DNA from: Tritrichomonas musculus
Lineage: Eukaryota > Parabasalia > Tritrichomonadida > Tritrichomonadidae
DNA: 64,000 nucleotides
Assembly (NCBI GenBank): GCA_039105265.1
Contig: JAPFFF010000017.1
Location: forward strand, 2,914,001 to 2,978,000
Reading direction: 5' to 3'
Of this stretch, positions 36,651 to 45,815 are shown piece by piece. Position 1 is the stretch's first letter, and each line of letters begins with the position of its first letter. Below the pieces are notes generated by a model, which saw only the letters and a list, made by a program, of their open reading frames with translations, had not been told where the DNA came from and searched no databases. Both the position numbers and the translations under genes were made by a program.

Positions 36651-36896
36651 TTACAAAGTCATTTGTTCAGCTGATTTGATACGTTCATCAATAGCTCTTA
36701 ATTGTATTTTAATCGATTCAATATCATTAAATAGTTGTTTATATATCGACAATATATGAATCATCTTATCAAAAGATCCGTTTAATGCATCATCTTCAGA
36801 ATTCATACATTCATTGAATATCTTGTCTTTAACTATTCGAAACTGAGCGTGTAAAGCTGATGTATCACAACTCAAACCTTTAATTGCACTATTCAT
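36651..36896 (-). CDS. small helical protein (81 aa), element D
   Basis: Helical throughout; the segment LFNDIESIKIQLRAIDERI recalls the tail of the 75/76-aa coiled-coil proteins, so it may be a distant relative. Unknown function. Confidence 0.45.
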   Translation of the reverse strand: MNSAIKGLSCDTSALHAQFRIVKDKIFNECMNSEDDALNGSFDKMIHILSIYKQLFNDIESIKIQLRAIDERIKSAEQMTL

Positions 36897-36934
36897 TTTA
36901 AACCAAAAATAAACAAATTAATTAAATGATATTT

Positions 36935-37285
36935 TTATTCTTTGTTGTTCTTAAATGCCAATAATCTATTAATCATATATGATGATACATTTAACTTCAA
37001 TTTTTCCTTCAATAAGTTTTGTGTATATGAACACCTTTTATGTCCTGGCAACTTATTTATATCATTCATTACTTTATCATCCAAAAATTGTATAACTTTT
37101 TCACGTTCATCCTTGTTCAAGAACTTTGATGAATTGAATATTGAACGCGTTCTTTTATGGTTTGCTTCTGTATTTGCTTCTTCATTTGTTTCTTCTTCTT
37201 CACTTACTTCTTGTTTTGATTCTAATATCAAAAGTAATTTATGTATTTCTTCAATGTGTTTTATTATTTCTCTTAACTCAGACAT
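36935..37285 (-). CDS. small helical protein (116-aa family), element D
   Basis: Acidic N-terminal half, then FNSSKFLNKDEREKVIQFL and LKLNVSSYMINRLLAF, the block shared with 1-436 and 55018-55299. The end may be a small helix-turn-helix. Divergent from PolB with 92 bp between starts. Confidence 0.55.
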   Translation of the reverse strand: MSELREIIKHIEEIHKLLLILESKQEVSEEEETNEEANTEANHKRTRSIFNSSKFLNKDEREKVIQFLDDKVMNDINKLPGHKRCSYTQNLLKEKLKLNVSSYMINRLLAFKNNKE

Positions 37286-37377
37286 TTCAATGAAATAAAA
37301 AACTCGAAATATTTTTTATTTTTTGATTTAACATTTTTTCAAATTTCAAATAATTTGATTTTTTAATAATATCATAA

Positions 37378-40300
37378 ATGAGTTCTCGTTATTACTATAG
37401 AAAAGATACCAAATCATTTGTTATTGAACAAATCAGGTATATCAATAATGAACTTCAATTAAAACCTCGTTTGTCAACATCTAAACCTTCTGATTATGAT
37501 GTTAAACATTTCAAAAACATTTTAGAAAATTATCTAACTTCATTCGGTTTTAGAGAACATGAAGGTAATAGAATAGATGACATATCAATATTAGATTTCG
37601 TTAATAGAATGAAAAGAGAAGCAGAAGAACAAGAAGAAGAGGAAGAAGAGGAGGAACAATTTGAAGAAGAAGAACAAAATGATGAACAAAAACTAAAACA
37701 AAAACAAATCGAGGACAATATTAAAATAGCTCATGATGCACTCAACAAAGCCCTTCAATTAATTAAATCTGAAAATATATTATTAAGACCATTACGTCCA
37801 AAGACAAACAAACAACCTCAACGATATGAAGACATTCGATTTAACAATGAAAATGCTGAATTAATTGAATATCTCAAAAAGTTTGGCTATAAAGGTGTTC
37901 ATTCAAAACATGACTCATATTTCATAATCAATGAACCTGAGAACTTTGATGAAGCAGTTGAAGCATGTAGTCATTTTATTGACCAGTTCCCAAATGATAG
38001 TGAAAAGGTTGAACGATTAGATGAAGACAGTAAAGAACCAATCAAAATATATTACAAAAACGGAGTTTCATCAATTGAAGACATCAATGAATATTTGACT
38101 GAAACAGTATTTAAACAAGAAGTGAAACCGTTCAAAATATATTTTCAATTGACAGGCATATTTGAGATACCACCAAAGAATGAAAACGAAAGATATACAT
38201 ATGAAGCAAGTGATATCAAATGGAAAAACTATAAATCATCAGTACCGATAATCGTTAGAGAGAATAAAGATATTGATAAAATTAAACTGTATATTGAATC
38301 AAAGATTCATGAATATGAAACCACTACTTCAAACATCAAATTGTGTATCGTTTGGTCTGTTTCATTTACAATCTCTCGTGTAGTTAAGATAACAGGAAAG
38401 ATTGATGGCTTGCCAAAAGAATTCATTAAAAATAAATATATCATTATTGATAACGTTGATGATTGTTTGTGTTGGTATCGTTTCCTTGCTTGTTGTTTGA
38501 ATAAAGAATTAATGAAAAAACCTTTTACAATCTCTGACAGAACAGCAGCAGCAAAGAAAATATTATGTGATGAACACGGTTTGAGTTATACAAAGAAGCC
38601 TTCAAAAGCATCAAAACAATTAATCAACTCGTTTAAAGGAATCACAATTGAAGAAATGAAAGAATCAGCGAAGAAGCATAACATCAATGTCAACATCTAT
38701 GAATACAACCAAACTGAAACAGATAAAAAAGGCTTTTTCGATTTACAAGACCAATGGCATAACACAGACGAATCAAACAAAACGTTTTCAGCTCTGTTGT
38801 ATTCAAAGGATAAGATACTTCACATCATGTACATCATCAATGCTGAAGCATTAACAAATATTCATATTTGTCCTCATTGTGGTTCATACATTCACAAAGG
38901 ACATGAACATATGGATAGATTCAATAACCATGTCAAGAAATGTGAGAAGCTAGGAGGTAAATTCAAAAAGGATTTCATACCTTCACGAGAAGCTTTGCCA
39001 TATTGTCCACACATTTTAAACAATCCTGTTTATTTATATTGTCTTTCATATGAACTTGAATGGAAGCCAACAATTCATTATATCACTTATGATTTTGAAA
39101 CAATGGAGCAAAAGATTGAAAAGAAAGTCAGTGATAAATCAGTTATCAATTCTCGATTGATTCCTTTGAGTGTTTCATCATGTGTGAAGCTTGATAAAGG
39201 ATTGATAACAAAGAACTTTGATATACGAACAAATGAATTCATTGCCAAATGGATTGACTGGTTATTTGTTGTTGGCTGTGATGTGTATGTTGATAAATTG
39301 AATCATTTGAAGAGCTTTATTAAAGATAAATCGGAAGAAGAACTCAATAAAATAGATTCATCATTGAAAACGATAACAGTGTTCGGTTTTAACTCATCAC
39401 GATTTGATTCAAACTTATTCAAAGAGCAATTGATTAAAAATCATTGGTCTATCGATAGCGGAATGATTGGAACTGCTTCATCACTGAAACAATTTATATT
39501 GAAATCATCAAAGTATCCTATTCGATTACGATTCATTGACGCACAAGCATTTGTTGCTGGAGGAACACTCAAACAGTTTGGAATCGATTTTGGCGGTATA
39601 TCTAACAGTTCGAAAGGTGTATTTCCTTATGAAGCAATCAACAGCGAGAATTATAATGAAGTGTTATCAAAGAATGAACCATTCAAATATGAAGACTTCT
39701 ACAGTTATCTCAATCAAAAGAATCCATTAACAAAAGCTGATTATGAAGAGTATTTGATTGATTCAAAGAGGTTTGCAACACGTTGGGATTACTTGTTATC
39801 ATACAATGACAATGATGTTGAAATGATGATTAATCCTATTGACAACCTTATTCAAATGAATGCTGAATATAAAGTTGATTTGATTAGCAATCTTTCGTTA
39901 TCAAAGAATGCTTCATGTATCAAATATGCTCTTGCTTACAAAGATTTCAACCCGAAGAACGACTATGAAATCATCAATAAAACAAATACATTTAAACCAA
40001 CAATGAAATGGTGGCTAAATAAATGTGATAACTATAGAAAGCAAGACATGAAGCACAACCAAATGAACCAAAATCAACGCGATATATCAAAATGTGTTAG
40101 TGAAAAGGATTTCGAAGCATTCATGAAATTGTATGAATCAAATGAAACAGGTAAATGTCATTTATGTGGTGAACACTTTACTTACAACAACAAACCAACA
40201 CTAGACAGAATAGATAACAACAAAGGACATCAAATTGATAACTGTTTACTTGCTTGTGCTGAATGTAATCGTTTGAGACAAAGAGATGATGATAAGATAA

Positions 40301-41931
40301 CAAGAACAAAGATACAATTGAAGAAATTCTGCAAGCTCCATCACCTGCCAACACTCATAACTGATGAAAAAGAATACTACAACTTGAGAGAGAATATAAC
40401 GGGAGGGTTATCAAATGTACTTCATCGAGTGAACATTAGAGGTCAAACATTAATCAATAAACTCAAATATGATGCCGTTAATGACAGAATCATTAGCTAT
40501 GACACTTCAAACATAGTCTCACACGTTGCTGGTATTGATTTCAATTCATTGTATCCTTCATCATTCAGTTCAGTAAAACATTCATTCAATCCTTATCACG
40601 GAGGAATCATGTTCATGCCTGGTTCATTTATAAAACGCTTTGATGTTTATGATGAAGACGGAAACAAGAATGAAAAGGTATTTAATTCTGCAATGAATAT
40701 CATTCAATCAAAGAAGCGATTTGATGCAAACCCTGAGTTTATATTCAAAGCTGAAGTCAAATTGAGATGTCCAAAGAATAAAATCAACGATTTGATTAAT
40801 TTCCCTCCTGTGTTTAGAAATATCAATATAATGAATGATGAGCAAACGATTGGAAGCTATATGTACAAATATATGAAAGACAATAAACTGAATTCAGCCG
40901 ATAAAGAAACAAAAAAGCTGACAATGTTGCTTGATACATGCGGAACATTTATGACGTTCTCGAATTACCTTTTATGGTTTTTGATTGACCACGGACTTAT
41001 TGTTGATGACATTAAGAGCTTAAGTTTATATGAAGCTCATGACGGATTCAATCAATTTGTTTGTGAGTTTATGAAGAAGCGTCAAGATATATTGTCGGGA
41101 AAGACAAAAGGTAATGAAAAGTTTTACAAGATTAGTATGAACGGATCTTACGGATATGACGGAATGAATTCAGAGAACTTCAACAAAATCAGAATTGTTG
41201 ATAAAAATAAAGCCTTTCAATTGATAGCATCCGATACTTATCGCAATGGATGTAAATTGTCAAATGATTGTTATTTGATACAATCACAACCTCATTCATT
41301 CAAATGTAATACATGTCTTCAGGAATCATTTTGGACATTAGACAATGCGAAATACTGGTATTTGACTTTTCTTTATGACTTTCTATACAAATGCATTGAC
41401 ATGAATAAAATTCATTTTAACTCGGTCGATACAGACAGTCTGTACATGTCTATAGCTGGTGATATGAATAAACCGATTGACCAGTTGTTTGATTACGTCA
41501 TCAAAGACAAATCATTTTATGATAAACACATTTATAGCTTTATGCCAAATCCTGCAATCAATGATGTATATGATGAGAAAAAGATTCTCGGATGCTGTGT
41601 AGAAAAGTTTGGAGCAAATCAAGTTGCTTTGTGTGCTAAATGTTATACGATTTGGTCAGATGACAAAACAATTTCATTAAAGCTCAAAGGTGTTTCATTG
41701 AAGAAGAACAACATCAAATCAAGTGATTACAAAAATGTCATTGATAAGCAATCAATAATGAAAGGCAAAAATATAAACCTTCAAATGAATTCACAACTGA
41801 TGAGTAAAATAACTGTAATCAAAAATGCATTAACAGCAGCACATTCAAAAATGTTGGTTTTATCGAATCATTGTTGTTGTCCTTATGTCAATGGTTTCAC
41901 TGCAAAGGATTATTTCATTGAAAATCATTAA
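37378..41931 (+). CDS. protein-primed family B DNA polymerase, element D
   Basis: 1517 residues. N-terminal acidic region with a Glu run (about 80-100); an OTU-like segment DDCLCWYRFLACCLN (about 360) typical of Polinton polymerases, probably inactive; a zinc finger CPHCG...H...C (about 499-525); 3-5 exonuclease motifs YDFETME (572), GFNSSRFD and YNDNDVEMM; an embedded HNH-like block CHLCGEHF...LDRIDNNKG...CAECN (about 927-965), as in Polinton polymerases; polymerase motifs DFNSLYPS (about 1054), KISMNGSYGYDG (about 1251) and DTDSL (about 1351). It would replicate the linear element using a protein primer. TCATAA abuts the ATG. Reading frame open throughout. Confidence 0.93.
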   Translation: MSSRYYYRKDTKSFVIEQIRYINNELQLKPRLSTSKPSDYDVKHFKNILENYLTSFGFREHEGNRIDDISILDFVNRMKREAEEQEEEEEEEEQFEEEEQNDEQKLKQKQIEDNIKIAHDALNKALQLIKSENILLRPLRPKTNKQPQRYEDIRFNNENAELIEYLKKFGYKGVHSKHDSYFIINEPENFDEAVEACSHFIDQFPNDSEKVERLDEDSKEPIKIYYKNGVSSIEDINEYLTETVFKQEVKPFKIYFQLTGIFEIPPKNENERYTYEASDIKWKNYKSSVPIIVRENKDIDKIKLYIESKIHEYETTTSNIKLCIVWSVSFTISRVVKITGKIDGLPKEFIKNKYIIIDNVDDCLCWYRFLACCLNKELMKKPFTISDRTAAAKKILCDEHGLSYTKKPSKASKQLINSFKGITIEEMKESAKKHNINVNIYEYNQTETDKKGFFDLQDQWHNTDESNKTFSALLYSKDKILHIMYIINAEALTNIHICPHCGSYIHKGHEHMDRFNNHVKKCEKLGGKFKKDFIPSREALPYCPHILNNPVYLYCLSYELEWKPTIHYITYDFETMEQKIEKKVSDKSVINSRLIPLSVSSCVKLDKGLITKNFDIRTNEFIAKWIDWLFVVGCDVYVDKLNHLKSFIKDKSEEELNKIDSSLKTITVFGFNSSRFDSNLFKEQLIKNHWSIDSGMIGTASSLKQFILKSSKYPIRLRFIDAQAFVAGGTLKQFGIDFGGISNSSKGVFPYEAINSENYNEVLSKNEPFKYEDFYSYLNQKNPLTKADYEEYLIDSKRFATRWDYLLSYNDNDVEMMINPIDNLIQMNAEYKVDLISNLSLSKNASCIKYALAYKDFNPKNDYEIINKTNTFKPTMKWWLNKCDNYRKQDMKHNQMNQNQRDISKCVSEKDFEAFMKLYESNETGKCHLCGEHFTYNNKPTLDRIDNNKGHQIDNCLLACAECNRLRQRDDDKITRTKIQLKKFCKLHHLPTLITDEKEYYNLRENITGGLSNVLHRVNIRGQTLINKLKYDAVNDRIISYDTSNIVSHVAGIDFNSLYPSSFSSVKHSFNPYHGGIMFMPGSFIKRFDVYDEDGNKNEKVFNSAMNIIQSKKRFDANPEFIFKAEVKLRCPKNKINDLINFPPVFRNINIMNDEQTIGSYMYKYMKDNKLNSADKETKKLTMLLDTCGTFMTFSNYLLWFLIDHGLIVDDIKSLSLYEAHDGFNQFVCEFMKKRQDILSGKTKGNEKFYKISMNGSYGYDGMNSENFNKIRIVDKNKAFQLIASDTYRNGCKLSNDCYLIQSQPHSFKCNTCLQESFWTLDNAKYWYLTFLYDFLYKCIDMNKIHFNSVDTDSLYMSIAGDMNKPIDQLFDYVIKDKSFYDKHIYSFMPNPAINDVYDEKKILGCCVEKFGANQVALCAKCYTIWSDDKTISLKLKGVSLKKNNIKSSDYKNVIDKQSIMKGKNINLQMNSQLMSKITVIKNALTAAHSKMLVLSNHCCCPYVNGFTAKDYFIENH

Positions 41932-41986
41932 ATAATTAATTTGATGATTTTATTTTAAAAAATCAATTTTTTTATTTTTGTTATAA

Positions 41987-42625
41987 ATGAGTCAACCAAC
42001 TGAACAAACACAAATTGAAAATGCTGAAGCTGAATTTGAACCTTTGAAAGGTTTTGAAAGTGATTATGAAATTCAAACAACTTTCCCTTATAACATCAAG
42101 AATAAGAAAACAGGAAAAATAATAGCTGAAGGTGAATACAGACAAAATGTTTATCCGTGTGTAAACCTAAATAACAAAATATATTATAAACATATTCTTG
42201 TAGCAAAGCAATTTATTGAAAACCCTAATAATCTACCACAAGTCGACCATAAGAATAGAATCAAAACTGATTATCATCTTGATAATTTACGATTTGTATC
42301 AAGTTCAGAGAATAATAAAAATAAATCAAATTATAAAGGTATTCAATATGAATTCATTGATGACATACCTGATGATGCAATTGTTATTGATTTCTATGAA
42401 ACAAAGACAGAAAGGAAAGAATTTGAAGAAAACACGTATTATTATTACCATGATGATACTAATAATGAAGACATTTTTTATGCAAAGATTACTGATAATA
42501 TTTATAAAATTCTTCATATCAATACAAATAAATCAGGCAATGAATTTATTTCAATGAACGATATAAATAATCAAAAAGTTAGCGTATATATTAATAGATT
42601 CAAACATCAACATGATTTGATTTGA
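41987..42625 (+). CDS. HNH endonuclease with NUMOD4-like N-terminus, element D
   Basis: 212 residues. FEPLKGFESDYEIQTTFPYN, HNH core QVDHKNRIKTDYHLDNLRFV, and a Tyr/His-rich C-terminal domain shared with the cassette HNH of A and C. Here it lies between PolB and the fiber gene without double hairpins or a visible 9-bp repeat, so it arrived separately or lost its flanks. Confidence 0.8.
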   Translation: MSQPTEQTQIENAEAEFEPLKGFESDYEIQTTFPYNIKNKKTGKIIAEGEYRQNVYPCVNLNNKIYYKHILVAKQFIENPNNLPQVDHKNRIKTDYHLDNLRFVSSSENNKNKSNYKGIQYEFIDDIPDDAIVIDFYETKTERKEFEENTYYYYHDDTNNEDIFYAKITDNIYKILHINTNKSGNEFISMNDINNQKVSVYINRFKHQHDLI

Positions 42626-42631
42626 TTTGAT

Positions 42632-45600
42632 TTACTCTTTGAATACAGCTAATGTTCTTTCATCAATGATACTTGTAATGATTCCAACGGTCATACGTTT
42701 TATTTTTGATGTTATTGCTGTCTCTCCTGAAAGAACTTTCAGCTTATTGTCTTCATTATCGATAAACACCTCATCACCGATTGAATAACATGATGAATCA
42801 TTAACGCGAACCATATAATCACCATGTGAACTAAATGTGATACATTTATTTTTGTCATCGATTCTCACACATATACCGACATACTCCTTCCATGTTCCTG
42901 ATGTTTTGACACTACAAATACAATCAGTTGTATCATCTGCTGTTGATGGTTTCCATTCATCACCAACATGTTTGTAAACCTTACCTGTCATATACACTGG
43001 AGAACCAACAACGAAATCACTAACAGAGTTCATTGATGATTCAATCGGAGAGTAATGTGTGATTGTTGTGTTTGATTGAATTCCGTAAATAGCAGCCTTA
43101 AATTTTGCTAAAAAACCTCGGGACATGATGCATCTTGAATATATTTGTTTAGCATCTAATAATTCCTGAGTAGTTGTCCAAGAATATCCACTTATTGGGA
43201 AATTATATGTCAGGGGTCTTCCTGATGCTATATCAACAGTGTCTTCATAATAGAATGGGAATTTGAAATTGTCGAAATACACAGTTCTTTGATGTAATAC
43301 AAGAACAATGTTATGAGGATTTGCGGCTGTATCATAGAATAATATTCTTATTTCCAAACATAGCGCATAATCACCTACTATGTATTCCAGTTTAATTACC
43401 TTATCTTCAAGTTTTAGATAATGAATTGATATTTCACCGCCCTCTGTAATCGGTCCGCAATCAATAGCACATTTTTTTATTAGTTGTTCTTCTGTTATGA
43501 CGTTTGACTTCAGTGCAAAGTTATCATTCACATATTTCACCGAAGTAATCATATCATCATTCACAGGTCGGCTGCGGATTAATGTGATAGACGCATCATA
43601 AATATTGGTTAGTGTATCATCCTCAGCTCTCAATGAAACGATATGGGTATTATAATTAATATTTATTAATTCATTGCTTGTTGATTTGTAAATCATATTC
43701 AAACTTTTATATAAACTGTATTCGTATTCAACTTCTTCATATGATGCATCATCAGCATTTCGTTTGAATTTGACGATAATATTTTTGGTTGTGAATACTC
43801 TTCTTATATCATCATCAGGAACTACACAACCACTTTCATTCTGTGTACATTGAATTGTGATTTGTTCTGGATTTTCATCAACAACATTTGCAGTTTTAAT
43901 AAATGGTGATTCGATTTGTGCTTTAATGACGTTGATTAACCATTGAGTATTGCCACTTGAATTACACAACATAAATTCACCACGGTCATACCATACAATA
44001 GATAATCCATTATCTAACATCATTCTATATCCTCTCATATATTTTTCATAAGGCTTGAATATCAAATCAAAATGCTGAATATTGTTAATGTAATCCTTGT
44101 TAGAACCCCAATTAACATCAAATATCACATGTATATCGGTTTCTGGTAAGTATGGTTTTACAAATATATAATCACGAACGGGATTCGGATATTCAATATT
44201 CAATTCAGTTCCGTATAATGCAGTATTCAATGCAGATTCATTAACCAAATCAGTTGGAATTGTTGGTATATCTGTTTTCAATGCATATTTATCTAATTCA
44301 TAAGCTAATTCATCTTCATCAACAAACTTCTCATCAGCTTGTGCACTAGTATAATACGGTGTCAAGTCAACTGGTTCTGGTATATCCGTCTTCAAAGCAT
44401 AAGTGTTCGACACATATCTAGCTGAATAAGCGTTTCTGTCTGTTGGTTCGATAGTTTTGGTAATTGAACACGATAAAACTTCTGGTGTATCGCCAGTTCC
44501 TGGATTGATTAATTCATGGCTGTCATACAAAAACCAAATACTTGAATCACTTCCTTCGATACGCATTATCTGAGAGGGTTGTTCGTCATCATCGTCATTG
44601 TACGAATAGTCTACATGAACATAATGACCCGTATAAAAACTGTTTGATGAAACAATATCCAACCCGTATTGCTCAATCAGTTCATGATATGTGTTGTAAT
44701 CCAAATCAGGAATTGTATTATTGACGATTTCGAATTGAATTGTTGTTTGACCCTCAATAATTTCTGGGATTTCACTCTTCATTGCATATTTTCCTTCTGC
44801 AACTGTTTTCGTTTCATACTTATCCAATTCATAAGCCAATTCATCCTCATCGACGAACTTCTCATCAGCTTGTGCACTAGTATAATACGGTGTCAAATCA
44901 ATTGGTTCAGGTATATCACTCTTCAATGCTAATCTTTCTTCTGTTTCTGCTAATGTTATTGTTATTGGAAGGTATTGATATCTATCATAAATTGCTCCAC
45001 TAACTTCATCCCACACTAATTCAAAATACTCCCCTTCACTATCAAATCCTTCAGCTTCATGTTGTTTAACGTTATATTCATCATCAGCATATAAATCATT
45101 TGTCTTAAATCTGATATCAAAATGGAATATATCACCACTATTGTCTACTTTATAACCAACCAAATGTGTTCCTTCTTTGAACGGTAAAACGTGAGATGTA
45201 TCCATTCCGTTTTCTTCATATTCTTCTGGTATTGGTCCTGTATTAGGAAACATATATGTCTTAGTTTCAATTGTGTATTCAGTTGATACATTCAAATTAT
45301 CTCTCGTGATGTAATTCTTCAAATCATCTTTTGGAACATATTGTCCGGCACAAACATCCAAAGCCTCCTGAAGAGCTTCATTAGCTGCCATACTTGTTAA
45401 ACACGTTGATGCTTTAGCTGATAATGGTTTAACATCATCAGCCATCAATTTCTGAAACATTTCTTCTGATAATTGTTCCTTTGAGTTCAAATGCAACTCA
45501 CTATTTTTGAGTACTTCTGGTATATCCGTCTTCAATGCATAATTCGTTATATCAATTGGTTCGGGTATATCAGTTGATAAAGCATAATTGTTGATAACAT

Positions 45601-45793
45601 AATCACGCAATCCGTTAACTGCTTCATTCAATTGTTCCTCAGTGATTCCATTTCCGTTTGGAATCCCTACGTTTCCGTTCGATGAATCGCCTTTGATAAC
45701 ATAATTATCGACATATCTTTTAATGTATTCGTTAATCAATCCGTCAATAGTATTTGTTTTTGTTATGTGTCCGCTCTGCTCAATCGTAAACAT
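42632..45793 (-). CDS. fiber-like repeat protein (1053 aa), element D
   Basis: Starts MFTIEQSGHITKTNTIDGLI. Repeated joints of the type YALKTDIPE, YYTSAQADEKFVDEDELAYE and FALKSNVI alternate with beta-rich modules; the middle module is almost identical, also at DNA level, to the fibers of A and C although other genes of D are clearly diverged. The C-terminal module (YMTGKVYKHVGDEWKPS, ETAITSKIKRMTVGII) is also found at 54482-54994. Only 22 bp separate its start from the divergent gene. Confidence 0.6.
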   Translation of the reverse strand: MFTIEQSGHITKTNTIDGLINEYIKRYVDNYVIKGDSSNGNVGIPNGNGITEEQLNEAVNGLRDYVINNYALSTDIPEPIDITNYALKTDIPEVLKNSELHLNSKEQLSEEMFQKLMADDVKPLSAKASTCLTSMAANEALQEALDVCAGQYVPKDDLKNYITRDNLNVSTEYTIETKTYMFPNTGPIPEEYEENGMDTSHVLPFKEGTHLVGYKVDNSGDIFHFDIRFKTNDLYADDEYNVKQHEAEGFDSEGEYFELVWDEVSGAIYDRYQYLPITITLAETEERLALKSDIPEPIDLTPYYTSAQADEKFVDEDELAYELDKYETKTVAEGKYAMKSEIPEIIEGQTTIQFEIVNNTIPDLDYNTYHELIEQYGLDIVSSNSFYTGHYVHVDYSYNDDDDEQPSQIMRIEGSDSSIWFLYDSHELINPGTGDTPEVLSCSITKTIEPTDRNAYSARYVSNTYALKTDIPEPVDLTPYYTSAQADEKFVDEDELAYELDKYALKTDIPTIPTDLVNESALNTALYGTELNIEYPNPVRDYIFVKPYLPETDIHVIFDVNWGSNKDYINNIQHFDLIFKPYEKYMRGYRMMLDNGLSIVWYDRGEFMLCNSSGNTQWLINVIKAQIESPFIKTANVVDENPEQITIQCTQNESGCVVPDDDIRRVFTTKNIIVKFKRNADDASYEEVEYEYSLYKSLNMIYKSTSNELININYNTHIVSLRAEDDTLTNIYDASITLIRSRPVNDDMITSVKYVNDNFALKSNVITEEQLIKKCAIDCGPITEGGEISIHYLKLEDKVIKLEYIVGDYALCLEIRILFYDTAANPHNIVLVLHQRTVYFDNFKFPFYYEDTVDIASGRPLTYNFPISGYSWTTTQELLDAKQIYSRCIMSRGFLAKFKAAIYGIQSNTTITHYSPIESSMNSVSDFVVGSPVYMTGKVYKHVGDEWKPSTADDTTDCICSVKTSGTWKEYVGICVRIDDKNKCITFSSHGDYMVRVNDSSCYSIGDEVFIDNEDNKLKVLSGETAITSKIKRMTVGIITSIIDERTLAVFKE

Positions 45794-45815
45794 TCAATTT
45801 ATTAGAAACTAAACA

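Noticed and set aside
40100-40380. Intein with homing nuclease in PolB
   Set aside because: The HNH-like block is in the place known for Polinton polymerases and no intein splicing motifs are visible.
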